A stretch of 64,000 nt of DNA from assembly GCA_958496175.1 (NCBI GenBank), contig OY292275.1:30419001-30483000 (forward strand), read 5' to 3'. The position numbers and the translations under genes are program-made. The notes below the pieces were generated by a model that was given only the letters and a program-made list of their open reading frames with translations, made no database searches and was not told the origin of the DNA. Each line of letters opens with the position of its first letter. Within the stretch, counting starts at the first letter, position 1. Source of the DNA: Sisyra terminalis. Taxonomy: Eukaryota > Arthropoda > Insecta > Neuroptera > Sisyridae. Positions 41,844 through 54,934 of this stretch are shown in pieces.

Positions 41844-43148
41844 TTACAAAAAAATATCTTCAATAAAAGCCTGTAATACAATACAACTGTGTTCATTTAC
41901 GATTCCCACAAACCTTTTTTGAAGTCTTGTGATTCGGATTTTTTGGCTTCTGTTCAGATGGTCATACACCACTGAACACATGTTTTTTAGCTCTTCTATA
42001 TCTGTAGTGTATTCTTCTACCCTTTCCCTCGTTTGTAGTTTACCATGGATGTCGTCTAACAAGCTTCTAAGTTGATCTAAGTTTAATGGAAAACTATGTT
42101 TTGGGTTTAATGTATTTAAATTTTCTGTTATTTTAGCCCAAGTTGTTTCATCGTTTTTTTTTTGTAAATCTCTTGATCCGTGGGGTAGTGAAGCTTTCAT
42201 CCTCAGCCGAGCTGGTATTTTCTGTCATCAACTCCGACTCAAACGACGCTAGGTCATCTTCGTTGGATTTAGCTACACCCCCGACATCGGTACTAGTTGA
42301 ATCGTTCCTCGGTCTTTTTTTTTAGAGTTTCTGAGATTTGATCAGTCGGTTGGATTGTCTCATTTTCCTTCTGTTGTTCAGTTGTCTGGTTTACTGTTGT
42401 AGTCTTTATACTTCTTAGTTCTCCTTGGGTACTTGTTCCTGGTTGTGGTGTTGATTGAGTCGTTTGGTTATTGTCTGTACTATTTTTCTTGATTGAGGGG
42501 CAATGTTCAGTTTTATGGTCCTTAGATTTACAGTGAAAACAAATTTGGATTTTTTCACCTAAGGAATATTCTATATTGTTCGCTATCGTGAGATATTAAT
42601 ATCGAATCGGGGAAATCTTGACTTTCATAATTCTTTACAAATATTTGTCTTCTGAAGCTAAGGACATGACTGTAGGCAGGATCCTGAACTGAAACTTTTA
42701 TGAAATTCATATTCGAGAGTGGATGGAGACCTATATGGTAATTGAAGGGAGCTATAATTGTGGAATATGGGATAGATGGGCAAACATTCGATACAATAAG
42801 TCTTTTTGACGGGATGACCAAGCGACGAGTTGTAATTATTTGATTGTTGATTATAATTTTTCCGTTATCATCTGTTAAAAATTTGTTGACCTCGTTTTCG
42901 TTCGACAAATAAATATAAATTCTATTACTCGATAACCGAGATGCAACTAAAATTTTTTGTGGTCCAATTTTTGTTCCAACGTGTTGTATATAATCGTTAA
43001 TTCTTGAGTTTTCGAGGCTGTCGAATAAGATAGCTTGTTTTTTACTTTGAAAATGATCCATTGTCGTGGTATTGTTGTTATTTGTTAGTATATTGGCGTA
43101 TGTTGATTGATTTTGGCTTTGGTTTGTTGTAAAGTTTGACGTCGTCAT
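41844..43148 (-). pseudogene. I-like LINE E3, ORF1
   Basis: ATG at 43148 (MTTSNFTTNQSQ). Blocks shared with E2: TYANILTNNNN, SKKQAILFDSLENSRINDYI, RLSSNRIYIYL, PSKRLIVSNVCPSIPYSTII, YSHVLSFRRQIFVKNY, DSILISHDSEQYRIFL. A shift at about 42560 leads to the knuckle CFHCKSKDHKTEHC, a Thr/Gln-rich linker and KKKRPRNDSTS. Another shift near 42190 gives the helical C-terminus ending at 41844. Two shifts make it inactive. The protein would bind element RNA. Confidence 0.75.
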
Positions 43149-45500
43149 TTTTAATAATTGTGGTTGCAAGATTTTTTAATTAAATGAAATGAAAATAAGT
43201 GAATCTCCTGCTTGTATGTGTTGATGGCCTTGCACCGGTGGTGTTGTGCAATTATATGCGAATTCCGTTTTATGTATTATAATATGCTCCTGTGTTGGTA
43301 AATTTTGTTTTGGTTTTTCTTGAAAACAATTTCACGTTCGCACAGAATGACATTTCATTGACCAATCCTTGATTATTATTAATGCATAAATGTGTAATTG
43401 TGGAAGAATTAATAAATTATTTAACGAATTCGAGGTATATTGTTTATCTTAAAATACAATCTTTAAAAAAAAAAACAGAAAGTAAATACTTGTAACCAGA
43501 ATAGCAAAAAACCAAAAATTATATTTTATCCCCATAAGTCCAGAGTTAACGTATGCTACTCATTACTATCAAATTCCCTTAGGATAACGGTACGTAGCCT
43601 CATATCTATCACTTCAACTCTGAAATAATATAACCAAAATTAAAACAAGTTTTATTTATTTTTGGGGATTTTTTCATAATTATATTAATTTCTTTATTAT
43701 TCTGATTCACCGGAAGAATAAATGGCGTTATTCAATCACAGTTTTTGCAACTTGAAATTTTTTGATGCAAACAAATTTCTTCATGAAAAACCTATTTTTA
43801 AAAGGCAATTCATTCCATTTGATTTATGCTAGAGATTTATTGCATTGAATACCCTGAATGTTTTACTGATAATTTCGAAGGTTGTTCCTTTTACAAATTT
43901 CAAATTTATAGATGGTCATTTATAACATTCTATAATCTTGTATTCATACACAAAATAGAAAAACGAAAAAGAAACACACAAATTTTCCATTACTTGATTA
44001 ACTTTTCACGAACGTTTTTTTTTTCCTTAGCCTTCGGCTTTCCTTTTAATTCCTCCTGGAAATTTATTTAATAACTCTTTCACTAAGATTATTTTTTGGT
44101 TTATTTATTTTTTCGTAGTTTTGAAAAGTAGAACAGTTACTTTTTTATAAGTTTTAAAGCAATCTAAAAGAAAATATAAGAAAGTGATGCAGTTCCTCAA
44201 TTTCTGTGCGTTTAAAATATTTAAATTAAGATATACTGAAACCCTGCAAAAAATCGTGAATCGTAAATTACATTTTTATCGAAATATATATCTTTCAAAA
44301 CTCTTTAGATAAAAAATAATTCAAGGATAAACTCCCAGTAGAATTTGACAAAAAACTTTATTTAGTCAGTTTGTCTTTAGAATTTTACAAATTGACGTGA
44401 AGATGTTTTACAATAAATTAAATTGCCGAATACTCAAAGTTAAATTTAAGCAATTCACAATTTATTCAAATCAAATTTGCTCCCAATATTCATCGTTGTT
44501 TTACATAATTTTACATTCGGCATTTTCATATTGTCGTTACAGTTAATGGTACAAGTTGTCAAATAGGCATCGTTTTAGACTCAATTGGATATATTAAAAA
44601 TCAATATGGATGTACCATAGATGCTTTTAGTAGTAGTGGTAGTAGTAAAGGCAAAAACATTTTCTTTCAATTGGGGAAATCTATTTATATATTTTCTACT
44701 TTATGTATGTTTCAATTTTTTTCAAAACTACCACTACGAATTAAATTTTTAAAGTTTTTCCAATAATTGTTTTATAGGATAGAAATATAATTAATCCCAG
44801 CCAGTAAAACATTGTTCTTTACTCGGATATGTACTTCTTTCTTTTTAACAATTTGAGTTAGTTATCTTATAAGTGGTAAGAAGTTATTACAGAAAAGTGT
44901 AATGTGTAATTAAATCATATTATATGTACGTAATAATATACACAACTAAGCCGTAAATGGATATAATATGTTTGTAACATTTTATAACCTTCTATAAACT
45001 ATACTTTCAGAACTTTTTGAGTTAACTATTATATTTTTGTGTGCCAAGTCCTCCTGGCCACATTAAGTGATAGTTCTGAGATTCATATATAAATATTATT
45101 TTAATAACTTAATATCATTTAGAAAAAAAACTTTTACCTAAATCTATCCTTGGAGACAAATAACTTTAACAATTAAAAGTATTATTTTTGTTTTAAATTA
45201 AAACTATGAAAACATTTAAAATATTTTTTCCTTCCTTACTAATACTAATAAAATAGACATTTTAGTTACTAAATATTTCTATAAAAAGTGAAATTAGAGA
45301 TATATCCCAAAGTTGATGAAATATTCATTACTGGACAATATCAAAAATTAAGCATATATTATGGTTATTATAATATAATAGCTATATTAAAACATTAACT
45401 TTGTTAAAAATAAAAGCTTTGCTTTAGAGCTTGAACTGCATACCAGTTAAAAGAAACAGAAGAATAAATCATAAAACGACAAAAAAATCGCATCGGAAAA
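43149..45500. other. AT-rich stretch, no gene recognised
   Basis: About 2.3 kb. The first 100-200 bp may be the E3 5' UTR. The remainder is homopolymer-rich, with a short (TAG)n-like run at 44626-44652. No family signature was seen. Confidence 0.45.
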
Positions 45501-45504
45501 TGAA

Positions 45505-45660
45505 ACGAGAGTGTATAAAATTAAATGTGGTTCATATAAAAATTTTTATATTGGTCAAACTAATTTTTAGGAACTAGATACAAGGTACCTACATCCGAAA
45601 TACATGGACCAACAACATCTTACAATTTTACAAAACATCTAGATAATAAGATTCATAACC
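45505..45660 (+). pseudogene. GIY-YIG scrap of a Penelope-like element
   Basis: One frame reads VYKIKCGSYKNFYIGQTNF and, after a stop and a shift, YNFTKHLDNKIHN. These are the GIY-YIG start and the following histidine region of a PLE nuclease (compare SGIYEVPC...YVGQT in PLE2). Nothing else of the PLE is visible. Confidence 0.6.
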
Positions 45661-45729
45661 TTGCTAAAACGATTTTCATCCCTTTTCAGTGAATAATCAT
45701 TTAAAAGAATCATTTCCCGAAGAGGTTGC

Positions 45730-46065
45730 TGTGCTACGCTACATAGCGACAGTGGTACAAATTTCGTAAGCGGATTTTTGGGCCAGATAGCATAAAGATG
45801 GCATAAACGAGTTAAGCGTTCATCAAAAATGGTTCCTCTGCGGCATTTCTGTGGTAATTGGTACCATGGTGGTTTTATGGGACAATCATCTTCCACCGCT
45901 AGAATGGAAGCTTGGACAGATTGTTGAGTTCTACCCAGACTAGGATGGTATTGTACGAATTGTTAAGGTGAGGACATAAACTTGCCAATCTCGGTGCAGT
46001 CATCGTCCGATGGGAACCTGGCATAGCTTAACTCCTGATATTTGTATGTCCAAATTTGTCATTAA
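45730..46065 (+). pseudogene. BEL/Pao integrase scrap
   Basis: HSDSGTNFVSGFLGQI near 45740 matches the D-S/N-GTNFV integrase motif. After a gap VVLWDNHLPPLEWKLGQIVEF and DGIVRIVKV (about 45865-45970) match the C-terminal domain that also closes the BEL pol at 33444. A large internal deletion and stops are evident. Confidence 0.65.
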
Positions 46066-46724
46066 TACTTTTGTTATCCATGAGTTGTATGACTGTATTT
46101 TAATTTACAATTTGATTGGTATCCTTACGGAGTATATATACAAGGGGTCCAAACGTAATGTTAAAAAAATGGCATCAACTTTAGATTCAATACCAATAGA
46201 ACATGCTACACTTCTCAGAGTACGCATTTGAATCATTACGCGGGAAGTGTTGTTGTTAGAAACTGTGAATTTCAATATACTGCACGATAGGAAACGCGTC
46301 AAGATATGGAGTTGTCATGAGAATGTCTAGAGTACTGACTTAAGTTATATTTACCTTACAGAAAGTATATAATTTCAATTTAGGTTAGTACTGCAATAAC
46401 ACTATGGCGGTGCCACATTTCCTCATACATTATTGTGTACATGAATATTGCGAAGAAGCCTATACCGTTCGGACTCCTTGCATTTACATATACCTACTTC
46501 GTGGGCATCATCTTAACTGGAGAGTATGTTGCGTGCCTTTGCGTTGTGGGATTTTTTGTTAATCTTATAGCACTATACGAGCGGTGTGTATAATTCCTCG
46601 TCAAAAAAACGCAATACAAATTTGAATTAAAGTTTCCTAGAATTCACTAAAATAAGCATACCTAGATAAAGTGCATTATTTCAAATTAATCACTTTTCTT
46701 CACAAGATGACCTATCATACAGCC

Positions 46725-47045
46725 CACAGTCAACAAACCCAAGGTGATGTTGCACGATTTTTTTACGGGATTTGATACAATAGACAAAATCATACATTTA
46801 AGACGGGAACTAACGGATCTCTTAAATAAGGGAAAATTCAACTCAAATTTTGAAACAAACTTTAGACCCCTACTTTTGGCAAGAAAGGATCACATATGAA
46901 TCACATCCGAAGAGTATGAAATATATAAAGCACCGAAACTTAATCCAGGCAACATCCATAACAACCACAATGTTTCATACGATCTTGTAACAAGTATTAC
47001 TATCCAGTATTTAGATCCGGCTGCGAAATTAGTACATGAATAATA
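46725..47045 (+). pseudogene. BEL/Pao reverse transcriptase scrap
   Basis: KVMLHDFFTGFDTIDKIIHL followed by RRELTDLLNKGKFNS corresponds to the YVDDxLTG region of BEL RT and its downstream helix, with the YVDD box altered to MLHD. It continues to about 47045 as poor matches with an in-frame stop at 46901. It lies downstream of the integrase scrap, the reverse of element order, so the two belong to different copies. Confidence 0.6.
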
Positions 47046-47399
47046 TAGATAATCAAAATCTCATTTTTAACTAGTTTTACAAGTGGGAATTCATTTTTTA
47101 TAAGAAGTCAATTAAAAGTTGTTTATCAGTAATATTAGTTAAAATATTATTAACTGACTTTTGGAGAAACTTTTCGTTTACAACGTATGGAAATAAAACC
47201 TACACCACTTCACACAGTGTATTTATAAGATTATAAAAACCACAATTGCTGCTAATTGCTTAACCGCAACCTCTACGCACCCAATTGTAAACAGGTATGA
47301 TTTCGTGTAAATTTTTTGCTCATGGCGTATACTTATTTCATTTGCTTAGAAGTTGCAAAAATGTCAAAAACTAAATCTAATTACGACAGCTAGTCATTC

Positions 47400-47710
47400 T
47401 CTCTACACTTAGTTAACCCAGTCCAAAGACTATTTACTGACATATGCACGAATCCTCAGATTTTTCGGATATATCGCGCGCTACAAGATCATGGAAAACC
47501 TGATAGTACAGGGACAACCTAAAATGAGGACGATCACCGATTCGTTGGACAGAAATGGTGGGAAAGCTTGTTTATTGATTTGTAGTACCGTCCAGCAAGT
47601 CCTATGAAATATGGAACTCCCCGAGTGACAGCTACTTTAAGTACCATACATTGGCAGCGATGTTTGGATTAAGAAGAAGAAAAAGAATAGTCATCGTCGA
47701 AAAATGTAAT
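47400..47710 (+). pseudogene. RTE-like LINE, extreme 3' end
   Basis: ARILRFFGYIARYKIMENLI followed by VQGQP matches LRFFGHIARHETMEKLMVQG of the fragment at 40180-40770, here on the plus strand, with a stop-ridden tail and an aagaagaagaaa-type end. About 300 bp remain. Confidence 0.65.
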
Positions 47711-50405
47711 GTAAATAATAAAACAGAGAAATTATTATTGAAGTAATTGTATGATTCTGCATCAGCCTATATCTTTTCAGAATCAATATTCTGTCATGAA
47801 TTTAACGTATCATAAGAGTGATTTAATCAAATAATTGCCTAATATTAATAATCTTGATCTGATATTCATAATAAATGGTTTTTATATTATTAAATACTAT
47901 TAGTTAAATCGAGAGTCGAAGCTTTTGATTGAAATCTTTACTTAGCTCATTATTAAGTTTTTTCCATTTTTCGAGGATTTTTTTTTTTTTTTTTGAAAAT
48001 TGCAAGAACTTGTTAATTTCTAAAGTTTTACAACCATTATCATCGTACTACCATAAGATTAAAGTTTTAATAATTAGTTTAATCTTCAAGAAATGTGAGC
48101 TAATGTTCTTTAATATAAAAGGGATTCAACTTTATGTCACTACATCTTAAACTTTTCATAAATAAACACAAATACTCAGCGGAATATAATCTGCTTACTT
48201 TATTTAAAAAAATATTTTTGGTAATAATATAGTAATTTTTTGAATGGATTTATTATTTTTAGTTGGCTAGATTTTTTTTAAATAAATTTTCTTTAAAAAT
48301 GTTGGATTCGCAAATGTAAAGTATAATTCATTTTAAGATAAAAGGTTGCACAATATTTCGTTATTAAACAAGCTCGTTATTAAATTAAAGAAAAATGCAT
48401 CGCTTGCAACTTTATGAAAGTACATCAAAATTTTCTTTTGCTCCAATTGTTCAGTAAATACAGAAACTAAACATCTAAACAACAACCTTAGTAATTACCG
48501 TAGAGCATGCTTTTCATGGCAACTTTAAAAAACGCACATCCGACGGAAAAGTCTTATCTCGTTACTTGTTCAAACAAAAGAAAAGGAAAAATAACAGATA
48601 AAAGCTTCTTTAAAAAGGAAAAGACAGTTATGCAGTGCTACGTTATACACATACAACTGAACGAATTCTAAATATAAAATATCTCCAAAAGTCCAAGACA
48701 CGGATATTGAACATTAGTTGTTTCAAAGATTTTAAAGATCGCGTGTGGAATCGTAAAAGTGCTAAAAAATTTCCACCAGATACTTTTCCACTAGAGAAAC
48801 ACAAAAGCCACATCTGAGTCATTTTCTCGCTGTGATTATCTACTTAAGTTTGATTCTGACCTAATTGATTGTCTTCCATTCCATTACAAGTTTCCTCGTT
48901 CCCCTAAAACTTGTCTATGCTGACTTATCAAGATTGTCAAAGTTAAGTACATTGTGAACAAGAGAAAGTTCAAGTTGTTGATGTTTCACGCTAGTAGCCT
49001 TCGATAACTCAATCATACGAAACACAAATTATATTAAAAGACGTTGATTTTATTATCAAAAATAACGTTTTTCGCGTTCCATCTTGTAGAACCAATTAAG
49101 AACATGAAGACTGAAGTAAGTATTTTTTTTAAGATTTTCGCAAATAAAAACTTGACTATATGAAAACAAAATTAAATTATCGTTAAATAACCATAGTAAA
49201 ATTATATTTTCGGAAATTCTTCATACAAAGTTTTTCTTTTATGATCGTTAATGCGGTAAATTTGAACAACCAATTACCTGTTTTATTTAATATAAAATAA
49301 TTTTTAGATAGATTTTTCTCTTTTATTATAGTTTTCAAAAACTAATCAATTAAGGGAAAGTAGTTAGAGATGATCCCTTTAAGCGAGAATCGCAGTAAAA
49401 TATATATTCTTCAAGGTAAACAAAAAATAAAGGTGATTACTACTAGTATATTTATCTATCCAACTTTCATAATACCCAAAATCAGAAAATAATTGAGGTT
49501 TCATTGAAATATTTTTTTTTTTTTAAAAACTTTACAAAGTAATCATCTTGTACACCCCTATGGGTAATATGATCCCCCAGACAGAGTTTGCTAACATAGC
49601 TTACTAGCACGTGTCTATATTCACGGGGCTCTAATACTAAAATAACGCATAATTAAAAGCCTCAAACACAACAGTAATTACAATTAACATTATTTGAATA
49701 AAAGTAATATAAACTCAAAGTCATGTCTACCTTAGATCAGCCGTGCACAATTTTTATTTTTTTCTTGTCAAAATTACAATTTACAATTTGACTGATGAGG
49801 GGGTGGGGATGGGGTGGTTGTGTCCAGAGCTATGTTTACCAGTGAAATAAACTAGATCAACTCGTACTACTTTCCTCTACATTTATTCATAGGTATCTTA
49901 TAATAAAAATTTAATTTCTATATCGTTATTTTTACAGAGTTATTCTAAAGTAAGAAGTTTTTGAACTTAAGATGCATTGTAAAAATTCTAATTCCAGCCT
50001 TCACTTGTAGCGAGTAAATAATAAAATGTAAGAAAGACGATTACCTTTAAATCTCTTCTATCTCAATACGACAGAACTTACAGTTTTCACTTGTTTCTTG
50101 ACCATCACACATACTTAAATAGATTTATGGTGAAAATTAGCTTAATAACATTGATTGTTGTCTTGCTATTATTCTACTATGAAACAGTCAAGTAACACTT
50201 TTTCGACCAACATTCGATTTAGTTGGTCGATTTGTAGAATTATGATTTGGAGACTTGCCTCTTCATGAGATGTTATAACTATTTAACTATAAAGAGGTTA
50301 TGAACTTGTGAGTCTTGGCAACTTGTTGAACATGGAATGTTTTTTGGGATTTCATTCTTTTTTTGCAAGATGTCCTAGTTTTTTTTATTTTTCAATCTGT
50401 ATCTT
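47711..50405. other. AT-rich stretch, no gene recognised
   Basis: About 2.7 kb with only short chance frames. A T run lies at about 47979-47994. 49798-49822 is a short G-rich patch. No repeat or family motif was identified. Confidence 0.45.
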
Positions 50406-50690
50406 TTGTAGGGGAGACTGGGTACAAAAGTAACGGCGGGTCGAAAGTAACAAATGCTTTCTAGGTTTATCCAATAGGCGAACATCGTTTTGCTGCCGTC
50501 AAATGATGGGCTAGAGTACCCTCCTCAATTGCATTAAGTCAATGCGTGCGCAGTGCGTTGTTAGATTATATAATAGGACATAATGTGTTTTAACGAGCCA
50601 AAATTAAGTTTTTCGACGTTTTCTTATTTATTGTTTACATAATGGTAAAAGGGTCATAGTAATCCGAATGTTTGCATATCCATTCTTGAT
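50406..50690. other. possible DNA-transposon terminus
   Basis: GGGGAGACTGGGTACAAAAG followed by TAACGGCGGGTCGAAAGTAAC stands out from the surroundings in composition and resembles ends of non-autonomous DNA elements I have seen in insects. No inverted partner or TSD was found. Confidence 0.25.
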
Positions 50691-50854
50691 TAGATAAACA
50701 TTCTTGATTAGAAGTTAATGGAAATTATATCCTTTTGGAAAGAGACCTGATGGCGTTGGCAAGGAGAGAGAACTAGAGATAGTGGGATACCTTGTGGTAA
50801 GGATGTCCACAGAAATTGTCCAAGGCAAGGGACTCGGTCCTTGAGTCAAGCCCT

Positions 50855-51105
50855 GAAATTGGAGGTAATAGATGGGAAGAAGCCCTTATAAAAAGACTTA
50901 GAATCGGACATACCGAACTAAGCCATAGCCATATACTAAAGAGGGAACAACCGAATACTTGACCAGGATGTAGAGAGATACTTACAGTTTATCACTTACT
51001 CATGGAATGCAGAGCCTACATTGGTTGCCAAACTGAACAACTGCCAAGTTCGAAAAAACAATTAAGTACTTAAAATCAATCGACATAATAAATACAATTT
51101 AAAGA
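50855..51105 (+). pseudogene. I-like LINE K, RNase H domain end
   Basis: The frame reads WEEALIKRLRIGHTELSHSH and continues ILKREQPNT, a stop, then CREILTVYHLLMECRAY. This is the RLRIGHT...H(I/L)LMEC block that ends ORF2 of I-group LINEs with RNase H. It is followed by a (TTA)n-like run, the sort of 3' tail these elements use. Upstream parts are unreadable. Confidence 0.65.
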
Positions 51106-51114
51106 AGACAATAT

Positions 51115-51272
51115 CAATCCATTATTATCACTGCTATGTTATTATTATTGTTACTTTGTTATTAGTATTAATTTATTATTATTATTATTAGTAATATTAT
51201 TACTATTGTTACTGTTATTATTAGTTTTATTATTATACAATTTCATATTATTATTATTATCGTTATCATTGT
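51115..51272 (+). repeat. (ATT)n-rich simple sequence, probable LINE K tail
   Basis: Imperfect (TTA/ATT)n with interruptions over about 160 bp, just after the RNase H end and just before LINE H starts on the other strand. Confidence 0.8.
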
Positions 51273-51289
51273 TGCTACTATGTATTCCT

Positions 51290-53294
51290 ATCTATTCCTA
51301 TTTCCGTGTTTTCTTGGGTTGGTATGTTACTAACGTATAAGTTATAAAGAGTTGAGCCTAGGATAGATCCTTGTGATAGTCTGCCTTGTATTCCTCTTAA
51401 TGTGGAGGTTGTTGATCCTATTCTAATGCAGAATTTACGTTCTTTTAAAAATGAAGCTATTAATGCTTGAATGTAGGCTGGAAAGTTCTATTTTTCTATT
51501 TTATATTGTAATCCTTTGTACCAGATTTTATCAAATGCCTGCGAGAAGTCCATCAGTACTGCAATTGTATATTGTTTTTTCTCGTAGCCATCTTCTATAT
51601 AGTTGACGATTTGTAGGAGTTGATGTGTCGTTGATATTTCTCGTCTGAAGCCATATTGCACATCCGGGAGTATTTTGTTTATTTCAATATGTGAGTTTGC
51701 TCTTTCAAGTATTAGTCTTAGTATTATTATTAGTCCAGTAATTTTGATAATTCGTTTAGAAGGCTGATTGTTCGGTAACTATTTATGCCATTCTTATTTT
51801 TTCCGGGCTTATGAACCATTACAATTTTCGCTATTTTCCATTTTTCGGGTATATTTGCAGTGCTAAGGCATGCGTTCATGAGACTACACATGTATCTAGT
51901 TCCTTTGACGGGAAGATGCTTTAGGAGACTATTAGGAATGTTGTCAGGACCAGGGGCTTTTCGGGTAGGTAATTTCTGGAGAATAGATTTGATTTCAGAT
52001 GAGGATGTCGTTTGAATATTCTGAAAAGGGTGGTTTGGGATGTTTGGTATGGGTAAGTTGTCTTCTATGTCTGGTGGTCTATAGATTTTTTATAGGTTAT
52101 CTGCGAAGCATTCCGCCTTTTCTTTGTCAGGTACAATGATTGTTGTACCTATTTTAAGATGAGGAATTTTTGGCTTTATTCGTAAGATTTTCCTGGTTGC
52201 CATCCATATTTGATCTTCTCCAGGTTTGAATTCTTCTATGTATGATTGATGTCGTTCGATTCTGTACTTATCTGACTCATAATTGACCTGATGGGTTAAT
52301 TGATTGCGCTAGCGTTTTATTGATGGATTTCTATGCCTTTGCCATTGTCGTCTTATTTTATTTTTGTTTTTTATTAATGTTAATATGAATTTCGGTAATT
52401 GAAAAGTATTACTGTTTTGTTTACGCGGAATGGTTGTTGCATTCTTGACTACATTTACAATCGTGTTAGTTAATAAGTCGATCGCTTTGTGGATGCCTTT
52501 CTTACTGTATTCTATTGTTTCCGGATTTAATGTTTTCTCTACTATATCTGTGTAAGTGTTACAATTAATTTTGCCTCGTTTTATTTTTGATTCGGGATAT
52601 TCTAGTTCAGGTTCAAGAAAAAATGATATTACTGCGCTATGATCGGAGCTTAGTTCTGGTAGGACCTTTTGCGATATTTGGTAGGGAAGATTGCGTTGTA
52701 AGGCTATGTCTAATATGTCTGATTGATGTGTAGGTCTATAGGGTGTGTGGGTTGGTTCGGTTGGGAAATGAGCTTCTATTAGTAAATCGTTCACTATTTT
52801 TTCGGGTTGATGACTCTGCATTCCCACTTAATGTTTTTGCTATTTAGATCTCCTACGAGGAGTGTCGGAGATGATGAGTTAAACACTGTTTTTATATCGT
52901 TTTTCAGTATTTTTAAGTTTGGTCTATTGTAGGCGCTTATAATTTTTAGATTCTTGTTATCCTTCAGTGGGATTGTTATACAGATGGTTTCTAGGTTTGT
53001 AAGAGAGTTAAGAGGAGTTTCATAGTGTTTGATGTTTTTCTTAATGAGTATTGCTGCTCCTCCTGAAACAAATGGGCTATCTCTATCCTTGCAGTATACT
53101 TCGTAGCCTGGAAACTTGATAATTTCGGTCGGGGTGAGGTGCGTTTCGGTTGTCCAAGCGATGTCAATCATTTGTGTTGTTAAGGTGTATAGTAGAATGT
53201 TTTGGTTTTCTCTGACTCCGTCGGCGTTCCAGTTGAGTATTTTTACGTTGTTGATGGTTTTCTTGAAATTATTATTATTTTTTTTGGGATTCAT
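51290..53294 (-). pseudogene. LINE H ORF2: endonuclease and partial RT
   Basis: ATG 53294 opens with a lysine/asparagine-rich leader, then VKILNWNADGVRENQN, TTETHLTPTEI, GGAAILIKKNIKHYE, TLLVGDLNSKNIKWECR. A shift near 52815 follows, then VNDLLIEAHFPTEPTHTPYR and LPELSSDHSAVISFF. The linker IRRQWQRHRNPSIKR ends at a stop (52309). RT continues: LPTRKAPGPDNIPNSLLK, SYRTISLLNELSKL, VQYGFRREISTTHQL, VLMDFSQAFDKIWYKGLQY, GRLSQGSILGSTLYNLY. It ends just before YADD. At least four lesions are present. Confidence 0.8.
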
Positions 53295-53338
53295 TTTTTT
53301 AAATGTTGATTTTAGGTTTTATTATAAGGTTTGACTAT

Positions 53339-54410
53339 TTAATTATTAAATATGGCTGCTATTAAAGTTGTCAGTATTTGTTTTATATAACCCATGTGGG
53401 GAGCTAGTATGGTTAGGATAGTTGTAACTATGTTATCTGGGGTATTTGGGTTTGTGTGTGGATAGCTTCCAATGTTTGACGGTATTGGGGGGTTTTCTTG
53501 TGGATTGGGTTGTATGTCGCTTTTTAATATGTTAGCGGATGATTGGTTATTAAAGTTTGTGGGGAGAGAGGGTTTGATGTATTTGGATAAGGATATAGGC
53601 GATGGTTCTAAGGTTGCTCCGTACGTCACTGTCTGTTAGAGTACACTCGTTGTTTTAACTCTTTGTGATGTTGGCATCCTCGATAGCTAGCAGGATGGTT
53701 GTTTTCGCAGTTGACGCATTTTGGTGGTTCTACCGGCTTTTTTTGCAGTTGCTGAAGTGATGGTTGCCAGTGCATTTGACACATCGTGGTTGTAGTCGGC
53801 AGAAGTTTTCTGTATGACCGTATCTTTGACCGTTGATGCATTGTGGGATATTTTTCGGTCGACGTCTTGGCTCGATGGTTACGATGGCTTTTTTAATACC
53901 TTCACTTTAAAAATATCGAAAGCTCTATCATTTTTTATAAGTTCGACAAGTTCCTTGTTCATTAGTCGTGTGATTCTTTTAACTGGGAATTTTTGTAGTT
54001 CCTCTTGGATGTCCTTTTCAGTCAATGTGAGTGGAACATTCTTTATCACCACTGACAGACATTTTTCATTTGGAGGACAGAATGTGTGATAGTTAATGTT
54101 ATTTTCGTCGTAAAATTATGTGACTGCCCAGAAATCTGAGGTAGTGGTCAAGTTGATTTTTAGTTTGTCTCCCTTTAATTCTGTTGTAAATATGTTTTTT
54201 TAAATCATACCATATTTTTTTATAATCCTGTGCATTATGTAGGAATATTGGTGGAATTTTATAGTTAGTTTCGCCTTCATCGTCCGAGGATGGTCCCTCT
54301 TCTTCCTCGTCCGAAAGTAGTTGATATCGGTTTGTTAATTGTATTCCTCTGCTTAATTTTTTCGTTTTATCGTTGTTTGGGTTGGTTGGAAATTCCGTTT
54401 TAAAAAATTA
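53339..54410 (-). pseudogene. LINE H ORF1
   Basis: The start near 54410 reads FPTNPNNDKTKKLSRG, then NRYQLLSDEEEEGPSSDD, IPPIFLHNAQDYKKIW and, after shifts, the knuckle region (CVNCENNHPASYRGC intact, the first two knuckles broken). A Pro/Ser/Asn-rich C-terminus (53629-53339) ends in a helix. ORF2 begins 44 bp downstream. Three frames are involved, so it is inactive. Confidence 0.75.
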
Positions 54411-54828
54411 AAACTTTAAAAAATTTAAATTTTTAAATTTTATGTGTTCTTATTTCTAAGATATACCAATTTATACAATCTATTTAATTTACATGTTTTA
54501 TTAAAGTTAACTAAATTATTCTTAAATCTATATTTATATTTTTGGCTTAAAACTAAATTATATTAACTTATTTACTATTTATAAATAGAAGATTATTTTA
54601 ATAACTAGAAAGTTAATATTTATCTTAGACATATTTTATAATTGTAATATTATGAAGGTTTCATTTGTGTGAGTTCGTTTGTTTGTGCCACTTATGTTAT
54701 ATTGAGTTAGTGTTCGTTCACTGTATATGTCACTTGTGAATTAATTAGTTCATAAAAACTTGGCTTAAGTTTTTGTACTATTTGTCATAAGAATATTTGG
54801 AGTCCCTCAGCGAAGAGTATCAAAAATA
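54411..54828. other. probable LINE H 5' UTR
   Basis: AT-rich 400 bp between the H ORF1 start and the A tail of J. It is open to neither strand. A less AT-rich part (54655-54790) may hold the promoter-proximal 5' end of H. Confidence 0.4.
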
Positions 54829-54934
54829 TTTTTTTTCGTGTATTTGCAATCTGTCCCTGGACAATGAGCAAATTTGATCTACGTCCACGCTCCATATTGA
54901 CTCTATATTGAGTCAAGTCGGCTCCTTAAACTTA

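Larger units (their letters stand above)
51288..54410 (-). mobile_element. LINE H: Jockey element, 3'-truncated
   Basis: ORF1 (about 54410-53339) and ORF2 (53294 to about 51290) of one element on the minus strand. It stops inside RT just before the YADD box, at the simple-sequence run near 51285. No A tail or TSD remains, so the 3' end was lost to deletion or to the K insertion. A 5' UTR may extend to about 54780. Confidence 0.8.

Noticed and set aside
45639..45896. 85-codon minus-strand frame
   Set aside because: It is opposite to BEL integrase remnants and has no recognisable motif of its own.
51115..51272. Satellite array
   Set aside because: Imperfect trinucleotide run following a LINE RNase H end, better explained as that LINE's 3' tail.
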